A stretch of DNA of 64,000 bases from Cheilinus undulatus (Eukaryota; Chordata; Actinopteri; Labriformes; Labridae), in NCBI RefSeq assembly GCF_018320785.1, contig NC_054871.1, positions 18,720,339-18,784,338 of the forward strand, read 5' to 3'. Below the pieces are notes generated by a model, which had not been told where the DNA came from, searched no databases, and saw nothing but the letters and a program-made list of their open reading frames with translations. Positions 41,760 through 64,000 of this stretch are shown here, in pieces. Both the position numbers and the translations under genes were made by a program. The first letter of the stretch is position 1, and the number at the start of each line of letters is the position of its first letter.

Positions 41760-43380
41760 CAAATAATCTGAATAGTGCGCAGCAGTAAAGTCTTCACTGC
41801 TCTGACTTACTGTACGCTGTGTCCAGCTCCTAAAGAGACGTCGTGAGATTTCAAATCGAGTCCTTCATTCTCGATCACACGTCCGTTTTCTTGTATTACT
41901 TGAAAATAGTTTTAGGATGTATTCAACATATTTGTTATTTTTTGTTTTTAACTAGATAAATCTAGTTTGTGTAAATATGATCAAACCCCAACAAAGTAAT
42001 TGATGTTTACTTGGCCGTTGCATGATCAGTGGGTTTGTGGACCCATGAGGAGAAGAATTGGTAAGAAGCAACTGGGGTCTCCAAAATCTCATTGCGTATG
42101 TCGCAAACAGTGCTTAACTTTCACAGAATGCTAAGCAATTGAAACCAGTCATTTATAGAAATGTCAGTCTACAATTTAAATGATCATTCTAAAGGTATTA
42201 TTATAAGTAATGAAGACTGTCATCTGTATTGGTTTTGGTTTTGGTAAGAAATTTTGTCGTGGACCATTATCGAATGGGACGGTTGATGTACGCCATATTT
42301 TACCATCGCCTCTACACTTTCCATCGTCCTATTCCTAGGTTGGGAATGACGAAGAGATATGGAGACTAGACATGCACGGAACTTTCCCAATTGCAACTTC
42401 TGGTGTGGATAACAGCCTGTAAAAAAGACACATCATCAGCAATCTCTGTAGGACGGGACAGTACGCACCTACCTGGGCCAAGACAGCAGAGGAGACCGAG
42501 CAGCAAGGGAAGCCAACATTTCACCGACATCCATGAAACGGCAAAGAGACGTTGCCGGACGTACACGTGGCTCAGATCAAACCAACCACAGGCCTCGGTC
42601 CTCACGCCATCCTATGTCCCTCCACCCCCCCACTCCTCCTATCCCGTACCGCCTCTCTTTCGTGTCCTCCATCTTTTAAAGATCCACTCCATTTGGTTCT
42701 TGTATGTCCCTTCAGAGTGCCCCATTTTCCCACGATGTCGTTTCTCAGCATATTTCCTTTTAACTTCAACGATACATCTCAAGTCCTCATGAAAACCAAG
42801 CTTTTTCCAAGACATTTCCCACTTTGCATTTACTTTTGCATGCAAAGCCATGCAATGCAAGTAAAAAAAAAAGAAAGAAGAAATCACTGAACTGCTGAGG
42901 AATTGAAAAAGTGTAAAAATATATGTAGAGGGAAAAAAAAGTCTGTGAAAAATATGTAAATTATAGAGCTTATGCATGAAAATGAAATGCAAAGGTAGAA
43001 GAGTAGGAGCTCTCTTCGCACCGTAACTCTTTTTCACAGTTTGAGAGCACAGTGCGGCTGCACAGTGGGGGGACAGAAGCATGAGAATGAGTCGGTGGGA
43101 AAAAAAACCTCCTATATAAATAAATAAGGGAAGGATGCCACTGTTGCTATACAGAGAGAGGGGCTTAGCAGTCTCCTGAAATCCTATTGGCCGGCTTGTT
43201 GCCATGTGCTCTGGAGTCAGCAGAGATGCTGCTAACAAATCAAGGAAATGTTCTAATATTAGACTGTATGTATCTAGGCAGCGGGAGCCCCTGACCTCTC
43301 AACTCCGCTAGCGTTACGTTCCACTTCACAGATCAGCATAATGAAAGAAGTGGTGTGGAAGTAACTGGTTAAAAAAAAAT
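41760..43380. promoter_or_regulatory. CpG-richer island, possible pik3r2 promoter region
   Basis: CpG dinucleotides are much more frequent here than in flanking DNA (for example GACGTTGCCGGACGTACACG near 42550). It contains a minus-strand CCAAT box (GCCAATAGG near 43186) and a TATATAAATAAATAA stretch near 43114. It lies 2-3.6 kb upstream of the pik3r2 first coding exon. Promoter function is inferred from composition only. Confidence 0.3.
42473..42640 (-). other. Orphan exon-like segment ending in a good donor
   Basis: On the minus strand the segment ends TTGGCCCAG|GTAGGTGC. It can be read as a signal-peptide exon (ATG at 42530: MSVKCWLPLLLGLLCCLGP, phase-1 donor) or as an untranslated 5' exon of pik3r2 spliced to the AG just upstream of the 39694 start (CTCAATAAAACCTAG). 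I saw no following exon of a secreted protein between 40 and 42.4 kb, so the UTR reading is slightly favoured. The 5' limit is a guess. Confidence 0.3.
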
Positions 43381-45800
43381 GTTACGGCACTGTAGACAAA
43401 ACAGCAGACACAGCCCCCCAGCACCGCAACCCTTCATAATATTCCAGCCGACACAATTTTAAGACAGACACATCCTTTGGATTTTTGACCTACAGATGAG
43501 TGTTTTGATTTTGACACGTTTCCTGCAGTAGAAAATTTTAGGCATTCAGTTTGTTGATATTATTTTATTTGTTACAATTATTTCTTGTGTAATCTTATAG
43601 TTACATTTTCTCCTCTTAAAAACTAGGTCCATGCATTAAAAATTAAACAAAAATGTGACTAGTTAGCAAATGGGAAAAAAAACATGCATGCTGTCCATGC
43701 TTTTGCTGTTTTGTTTTTTTCAATTTTACCAAATAGCCTGCACTTCATACATATGGATAAAATTCTGTCATCTCCATGCTTACTCAGCTGTCCTTTTCTA
43801 TCTGTATGGCCAGTCTTTTAATTCATAGATCTTTGATGCATTACACATTGATCTCTTTCTACTGAGGTCATGCCATCCAGAAGTGCACGCCCTTTACTCT
43901 TTGATTTGCTCTTCTGTTTATCTTTGTCTTTTGCGCATTTAAAAAAAGATCAAACTTGAATGTCTCATGCAGATGGTTCTTAAATTATTTTTGATACATT
44001 GTGTCTCTGGCAGTCTTAGTTACTGATTTGCTTGCAGATTTGCTTACAGTTGTATTTCTGCAGTAATGGTCTTTAAAAGCTGTGGCTTGCATCATGCTAA
44101 TGACTTCACAATTGGATTTCACTGCATGATCATATGCCAAAAGATTAGAAAAACTGTTTTCACCTGAATATACTTCACAGACATGAAAATGCGATCTGAA
44201 TGTTAAGCAGTGTGTTTCTGAGTAGTTTTCTGCATGAGAAAGTTTTAAGTAGCTTGAAAGTTTACCATGATGTTATTTTGTCTCATATTACAACACAAGA
44301 CAGAAATGATGAACCTTGTGTTTACTTTTGACTTTTTTTTATGAATGTGTTGGTTGTTTTGATTCTTACAATCATTTACAAAAAACAGGAAAATAATGAT
44401 TGAAAATTTAAAAACTATTCAAAGTATGCATTTTAGTAAACAAATATTTTGCAAACTGTACATATTTACTTGAATCACAGCTGTGTGATAGCATGAGCCC
44501 CATTCTGTACCATCCCTTGTAAGTTTGTCTTAATAAAACAGAGTAAGAATAAAGGTAAATACAAAAAAGCATTTTATATTTTTAAATGAATTTACATTTA
44601 AAATTGTACTTGGAGCACTGCATGAAAAAATGGATTTGAAATGGAAAAGTTGCTGGCTTAAACAGTTCTTTAATTTTACCATGTGATGAAGTAAAAACTG
44701 TAAAATTCTTTGTCATCATGAAAAGAAGTTCATCTTGGCCTTGTGACCATCATGGATTCTACCCAGGGGGTATTTGTAAAACTTACAGGCTTGACTAGCC
44801 TTGCATTATATTCTGCTAAAATTTGAGGATTAAAGTTAATCCAAGAGCATGAGAGCGCAGGGAGGCTCATTGCCAGATGGCCTGTACATGCAAAGTCCTT
44901 AAAGTCCACATTCTCCCTGCATAAATAATTGTATGGACTTGATGCAAATTTTAAGGTACTTTGCAACCACTCTATGCATCTCTGAAACATGAGAACACTC
45001 CATCCTGATTCCTTGTTCACCACAGTAATGGAACAATGTGGTACACACTTCATTCACAAAAAGACTTCCCCAGATTTTAAGGTTAATGTAAGGTCCTCTG
45101 GTTACAGAATTACTAAATCCTCGAGATACCCATGCAGTCTTGAAGTATATTTGTGGACAACACAGAGAAAAATTGGATATAAGAAAACTCAAGGTTGTCA
45201 GACTGGAAAGTTATAAATCACCAAACAAATCAGTTTCAAATTCCATTGCATCAAATGCCACACAGCAACATTAGAAAGATCCTGTGGCCTGTTACCTAGA
45301 AGTCTCAGGCCTGTGAAATTGCATTATTTGAAGAATTTGTCTATATAGGACAGTGAAATAAACCTGCGTCATGTTTAGCAGATGGCTCAGATTTAGCCCT
45401 AGGCCATGACATTCACAAAAATGGCCAGTTTTTAGATAAAATATGAACTGGATGGATATAAATGTAAAACATAAAAAGCTGAAGTCTAGAAGAAAAAGTT
45501 CTGGAAGACTTGTTCTACAGTTGTAACTCAGCAGACAAATGTCAAACAACCAACTTGTTGTTCATATATTGCCAGAAAAAATTAAAAAAGAAACTGTCTG
45601 GCCAAATCTTCTTTGTTATCAGATATGTTGCATATGAAGAAACTGTTTTAATGCAGTAAACTATAAACATGTTGTGCATGAATCTGCAATTTGTTGGCAA
45701 GGAACAAGATTATGGTGTGGACTTTGGTCATTAATATGTGGCCAAAAATTTGGTTTCCTGACATTTAGATGTGCCTGATTTCAAATATACAAAGCAGAGC
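43380..45800. other. Intergenic stretch
   Basis: AT-rich and without recognisable genes. Overlapping open frames on both strands at 44730-45216 match nothing I know, carry no splice signals and are best treated as chance or unclassified repeat. Confidence 0.45.
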
Positions 45801-45807
45801 CTGAAGG

Positions 45808-45843
45808 CATACATCAGCCCTGTCCAATCAGGGCTGATGTATG
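45808..45843. repeat. Perfect 15-bp inverted repeat
   Basis: CATACATCAGCCCTG at 45808-45822 and its exact reverse complement CAGGGCTGATGTATG at 45829-45843, separated by TCCAAT. Would form a strong hairpin or cruciform. Confidence 0.9.
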
Positions 45844-46359
45844 GTGATCCATTTGCTTCTTTTACTTGAACTTTGAAAGCTTTGGAGTATAAAATTCTTT
45901 ACCAGTGTTAGTGCATGAAGGAGTCTTCCTTGCCTTTTTTGTAATCCAGTTTATTATTATTATTTTAAGTAATGAGGATTGTTGCTGTCATTGTATTTTT
46001 TTTTCCCATTTAGAAAATGTAAAAGTTTAATTGAAAAAAATAAGCTTTCAGTGGCCTATTTAGAGTGCATTTAAAATAAGATGACCACACCCAGCTGGTC
46101 TTATTGAACACCTATTAAATTTGTGTTACCTCTCTAATCTTTTAAACTTTAAACTTGTGTACAGTTTTACTGTCATATCCTATCATACTGTCTTTTCCTG
46201 GATATTTTCATCTTTTAGTATTTGAACTGCCTTCAAGGTCATCCATGTCATTCCCATTCCTTGTTTCAGTTCGTTTTGATTTTCAGTTTGATTATCAAGA
46301 CTTTCTCTGTTTGGTTTATTGCAAATTTGTTTATTTTGTGAATCCCTGAGTTCTTGCTA

Positions 46360-46440
46360 TTGCTATGTCTGTTAAAGCACTTTGTAAACATCTGTTTTTA
46401 AAGGTGCTATATAAATAAAGTTATTATTATTATATTATCA
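46360..46440 (+). repeat. 3' end of a LINE or LINE-tailed SINE
   Basis: AAAGCACTTTGTAAACATCT and AAAGGTGCTATATAAATAAA followed by (TTA)n is the characteristic 3' tail of L2-type fish LINEs. No reverse-transcriptase frame is seen upstream. Confidence 0.65.
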
Positions 46441-47807
46441 TTAATCTCTAAATTTAACATGGTTTTAGTAATTTAGTCGTTAACAATTATCTTTTTGGTT
46501 GATAGGTACATTTTTCAAAAAGCTCAAATTGAGTGAGTAATGGTTGGATATGATGTTTGTATTTAGCAAAATAGAATTGCCGTTTACTGATTTAATTTTA
46601 TTACAGCAATGCCTGCAAGCTTATTCAAACAGACAACTGCAAAAATGTATTTATATTTTTCTGTTTTAGTCTTAAAGCCACAAACATTAGGTTCCAATTC
46701 ACCAGGTAATATGTGGGTTATTTACATGGATGCACATTGTCAGCTTTCTGCTTGGGTCTGCGTTAATAGACCTCAATAAATACTAGACCAAATTTTACTG
46801 TCTTGTGCTTCAAAAGAATGTTGGTATCTTCCCAAATCTCATTAGGTATCAGAATCAACCCTGCACGTCAGACAGATCCATGAATAAATTTATTCATTAG
46901 AATTCTCTTTTGATTAATTCTCGTAGCTTTCTCTTCTTCATACCTTCTTTTAACTTCTCTGTCAGATCTGTGTCATCATTTAGCCATAATTAAACATGTT
47001 AAGAAATGTTTCCCTATAAAGCTAAATCTGGCAAGTGGGCATTTCAGTTTCTTGAACAAAGTACCAATATCATGAAGAAAGCATTCTTCCAATAATGCTT
47101 TTATTTTTGATATAGTACAGAATGGTCTTCTATGGTTTACATGATTTTCCAGATAGCACCTCTGTAATTATTTAATCAATTAATTCAGCATGGTACTGTG
47201 GGAGACATAACTGTGTAGACTGGGCTTGTAGGCCTAGATTGGTGACTGTCACCTTGTTAGCATTGATAATTACTAGACAGTTGAGTTTGATGTTAAAGGG
47301 AATAAAAGTCAGTTAATCTGACCTTGACTTTATTAGATTGGGTTGTGGTTTCACATAGGGAAATGTATCCTTTATTTCGCTATGTCAAAATGAGCATATA
47401 AATCAACATTATTGGCTATAATCTGATAGATTCCTAGTCTGTGACATTGACTCAGACCATGGAACTTGTAGGTTTTTCAACCTAAATCACAAGATCGGTC
47501 AAATGACAGTCCGTGGCATTGGTTTTAAGACATTTTTAAATTAATATGTTCTGCACGGGAGTCTTGAGGCATCATGATGCTTTTGTCTGATAGCTTTATA
47601 TCAGCCATTAAAAACCAGTACATGTCTCTGTGGCGACAATGGACTATACCCTAGGAGTGTTTCATTGTAATTTGCTGTGTCTTAAATTAAGGCAAATATT
47701 CAGGATGGATTTTCACCATACTTCAGACTTGAATGGTGCAGTTGCCGTGTACCTGAGCATGTGCATTGAATGTAAAAAAAAAAAAATTTGTGCAGAGAAG
47801 AGGGGGC

Positions 47808-48722
47808 TCTAAAAATTCTGCAGACACAAACAAGCTATCTTGCATTGAAAATGGTTACAGCACCGTACTGAGTGAGCTGGGAGAGGATGTGCACTGGGAG
47901 GGACTTTGTCATATGCCACTACATGCAGCCAAAGCCATGCAGTTCCTCACTAAAGGTTACACAGAAACAACTCAAGGTGAGTACAGTAGTACAATTCTCT
48001 GGCAGTCTAAGGACCTGTGGTATGTTTTAAGTATAAAAAATAGCTAGATTAACAACTATTTTAAATCTTCTCACAGATATCCTGAATGCTGCAATAGTTG
48101 ATGAAAATCATAAAGAGATGATGATTGTCAAGGACATTGATTTGTTTTCTCTCTGTAAACATTATCTAGTGCCTTTCTTGGAAAGGTAATCTATTTAGTA
48201 AGCTGTTAAAAATCCTGAAAAAGTAATATCTCCTATGGCTGGTATCTACTCACATTTATATATTCTTTTTTATGTGACAGTGTTCTACATTACACAAAAA
48301 TTGTTTTTCTTATCATTTTTCATACAACTGATTTTTTTGTAAGTACAGTATACATTAGAATTTAAACTCAGTTTAAGATTATGACAAAAGTATCTTTGAT
48401 TGCCACAGGCACACATAGCATACCTCCAAAACAAGAAAGTGGCCGACCTCAGCAAGCCTGCATGGTAGGTTATGTTTCACACAAACACACGACTTTAGCT
48501 GTTTGTGTCATTCTCATCATGTATTTTGGAATTGTGGAAATCTACAGCAGGAGCCTTCCAGGTAGAACACTGCTCATACCATCACATTTTTGTTTTTTAT
48601 CAGTGATTGTAAGTTATCTTACATTTTTGTCCCATGTAACCCCTTAATGTCTCTACAGTTTAGGAGTATCATCTCTATGACATTGGAGCCTGCTGGAGTT
48701 GCAGTGGTAATAGAGGTTGCGT
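47808..48722 (+). pseudogene. GTP cyclohydrolase I relic, five exon remnants with introns
   Basis: The live enzyme makes dihydroneopterin triphosphate, the first step to tetrahydrobiopterin. Exon remnants follow the vertebrate GCH1 structure. About 47808-47976: GYSTVLSELGEDVHWEGL, HAAKAMQFLTKGYTET. 48077-48185: [20 protein letters not shown] then [14 protein letters not shown]. 48409-48464: AHIAYLQNKKVADLSKPAW. 48530-48561: IVEIYSRSLP. 48659-48720: LEPAGVAVVIEVA. Lesions: CEHH is CKHY, losing a zinc-ligand His; one base is missing at the end of exon 2; the exon 4 acceptor reads GG instead of AG; exon 5 has a stop (TAG for the Gln codon) and a deletion of about 24 bases. The last exon (HMCMVMRG...) is absent. 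Retained introns show a duplicated gene that died rather than a processed copy. Which paralogue (gch1 or gch2) is unsettled. Confidence 0.88.
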
Positions 48723-48882
48723 GAAAAAAATCAATATCTTATTTTTGGAATAATGTTTAGCTGAAATATTTGAATTTAAAAGTTCTTGGCAAGTCTGGAA
48801 AAAACAAATTTCATTTTTATTCCTTTTTATATTGGACTGCATAGGAGAGTGGGAAGTAACTGTGCACACTGTGCAAGAACTG

Positions 48883-49411
48883 TTAACCTTGCAGAGCAGA
48901 TGGATACGCCCGTTTCCTTGTTTCTCACTGGTGAATCCATCTTGCAACCGTTTGGTCCCGGTTAAAAAGTGACAGAACCAATCAGTGACAAGGGGCAGTA
49001 CTTTGAGGTGCGGGGAGTCGTGACGTAGGCAGCAACAAAAGGTGGCTGCAATTATTGCGGAAGAGCTTAACGTTGATGCTGCTAAAGCGCCAGTTTCATC
49101 AGAACTTGATGATATTTCTTCTTTAAAGAAGCAAAAAGAACAGCAGTGAGTTGTTTTCTTTTCAAAAACGACAAGTCGTGTACTGATATGTCTGTAGTCG
49201 CCATGGTTTGCGTTATTCCTTGGGAGCTGCGCATGCGCACCTTGGTCGCAGCTACATCACATTTTGTTGCTCTGATTGGCCCGTAAAGATGTGACAGGAT
49301 GTTCATCCAATCACACTCCGAGTTTTTTCAAATCCTCTGCCCTTTCCCAAACGCTGTGTATTGAAGGTTTCCCAGATGTGTGAAACACATCCATCTGGCA
49401 TGTCAGGTTAA
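48883..49411. mobile_element. piggyBac-like MITE, copy 2
   Basis: About 529 bp with TTAA at both ends (48883-48886, 49408-49411). Same ends as copy 1 (CCTTGC...TGTCAGG) and alignable over nearly the whole length, with small indels. In the left part AGATGGAT pairs with ATCCATCT. It lies where the last gch exon would be expected. Confidence 0.78.
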
Positions 49412-50193
49412 GAACAGTTTCACTGGACATAAATCGAGTATGTTCATTTCCTGCTACAGTTTACATCTAACCTGATTAAGTCCTGTTGTCCTGTTGAGTC
49501 CTTCAGCTACTTTAGTGTTACTACAGAAATAAGGTCACTTAGAAATATCTTATTAATATGGAATATAATGCATCAAATCATGATGCTAGTCAACTGAAAG
49601 AAAGGATTCCTCCTCATCATGTTTCTGTAAATCTGTTTATTTCAGACATGAATGTATATATTCAAACGTAAATATTTATATGAACATACAACGCACAGAC
49701 AGTTAGTGCAGATTATGAAGGAAAGAATCACAGATCAGTTAACCAAGGCACTACAGAAAGAGAAAAGTGGAGGGCAACACACAATGGTATCATGTTTGAT
49801 TCCCATTGTGTACACTCTACATGTCATGCAAACAGTAGTCAAAGTAAAGTTTGCATGATGTGCCAGCCAGTGTAGACACTGGGATTTGCTGTTGAACACT
49901 GACATACTGTAAATTGACGCACATAATTGTGGTAATGTGGGATTACCTGTTAAAAAAAAAAAATCTGCAAAGGATAATTTAGTATTATTTGCCACCTTTG
50001 TATGTTGCTCTTGACAGTAAAATATTAGTGAAGTGCAAATAATAAATATAAGGTCTCTGATCTCCTGACCTCATTCAGACATGCTAGGAGCTCATATTAG
50101 TCAAGTATATAATAGAATCAATATGGAAAAATAATATTTCTCGTATCAACAATACTTATAAATGCAGGGCATATGGCAGTATATAAATACATA

Positions 50194-50199
50194 TTTATT
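50194..50199 (-). terminator. Candidate kank3 polyadenylation signal
   Basis: AATAAA on the minus strand, 86 bases past the kank3 stop codon. This predicts a short 3'UTR. Confidence 0.5.
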
Positions 50200-50284
50200 T
50201 CAGTAAATTCCAGTGGAGCTTTTTAAAGCTCAGATCCAGTTATGTTTTCTGCTCTGTCCTCCTCCATGAGAGCCAATAATTCTG

Positions 50285-63753
<13,469 letters not shown>

Positions 63754-64000
63754 TTTTCAGGACTGGGACCTTTCAGCACAAGAACAGCTTTATATCAACA
63801 CCTGCCTAAAGAAAACACACAGTGACATGAATGCATTTGTCATGAGGAAGAAGAAGGAAAAAAACTCTGCACTGAAGCTTGTTTAAGGCATTGGCACAAG
63901 ACCTTCATTTGTACCCTTCTGACTGTGTTTAGGTATTTATTTGGCATCTCTGTGAGCATCAAAACCCCATACTCCAAATCATTCCATGAACATGCTGTAG
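63754..64000. other. Upstream of the kank3 start
   Basis: Presumed 5'UTR/intron of kank3. The ATG at 63753 has the context GAAAAATGA. No promoter motif is clear. Confidence 0.35.

Noticed and set aside
42639-43238. 199-codon minus-strand open frame
   Set aside because: Phe/Leu/Ser-heavy composition produced by A/T runs, no domain, no splice context; the frame crosses poly-A tracts. More likely promoter or UTR sequence.

Overview
The window reads as nuclear DNA of a teleost fish. It is AT-rich, the genes are split by long introns, and Tc1-like transposons, tRNA-derived SINEs and LINE fragments typical of ray-finned fish are scattered through it. There are no operons, CRISPR arrays or free-standing tRNA/rRNA genes. 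I assembled four protein-coding genes exon by exon, checking splice sites and intron phases. A fifth gene is a dead relic.

Layout: (1) 2.9-7.4 kb, + strand: the catalytic half of a cAMP phosphodiesterase 4, best matched to PDE4C, with a possible 4-kb 3'UTR. (2) 16.9-11.7 kb, - strand: complete seven-exon ifi30 (GILT), tail-to-tail with pde4c. (3) 17.7-27.4 kb: gene-poor, with possible non-coding exons, a piggyBac-like MITE, an unidentified frameshifted coding fragment and a Tc1 element interrupted by an L2-type LINE. (4) 39.7-27.4 kb, - strand: pik3r2, the p85-beta regulatory subunit of PI3-kinase, with nSH2-iSH2-cSH2 intact but only a remnant of the SH3 domain and no RhoGAP/BH exons found. 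Its 7-kb first intron holds a SINE and two decayed Tc1 copies. (5) 39.7-50.2 kb: a CpG-richer island with an orphan exon-like segment, LINE debris, a GTP cyclohydrolase I pseudogene that keeps its introns, and a second full copy of the MITE. (6) 63.8-50.3 kb, - strand: complete ten-exon kank3 (KN motif, coiled coils, ankyrin repeats).

The gene order pde4c-ifi30-pik3r2 resembles human 19p13.11 and supports the paralogue calls, while kank3 maps elsewhere on human 19p. The genes do not form one pathway: cAMP breakdown, lysosomal thiol reduction for antigen processing, PI3K regulation and talin/cortical adhesion control are independent. The most notable observations are the eroded N-terminus of pik3r2, the gch relic, the TTAA-flanked MITEs with hairpins at both ends, and a GC-AG intron in kank3.
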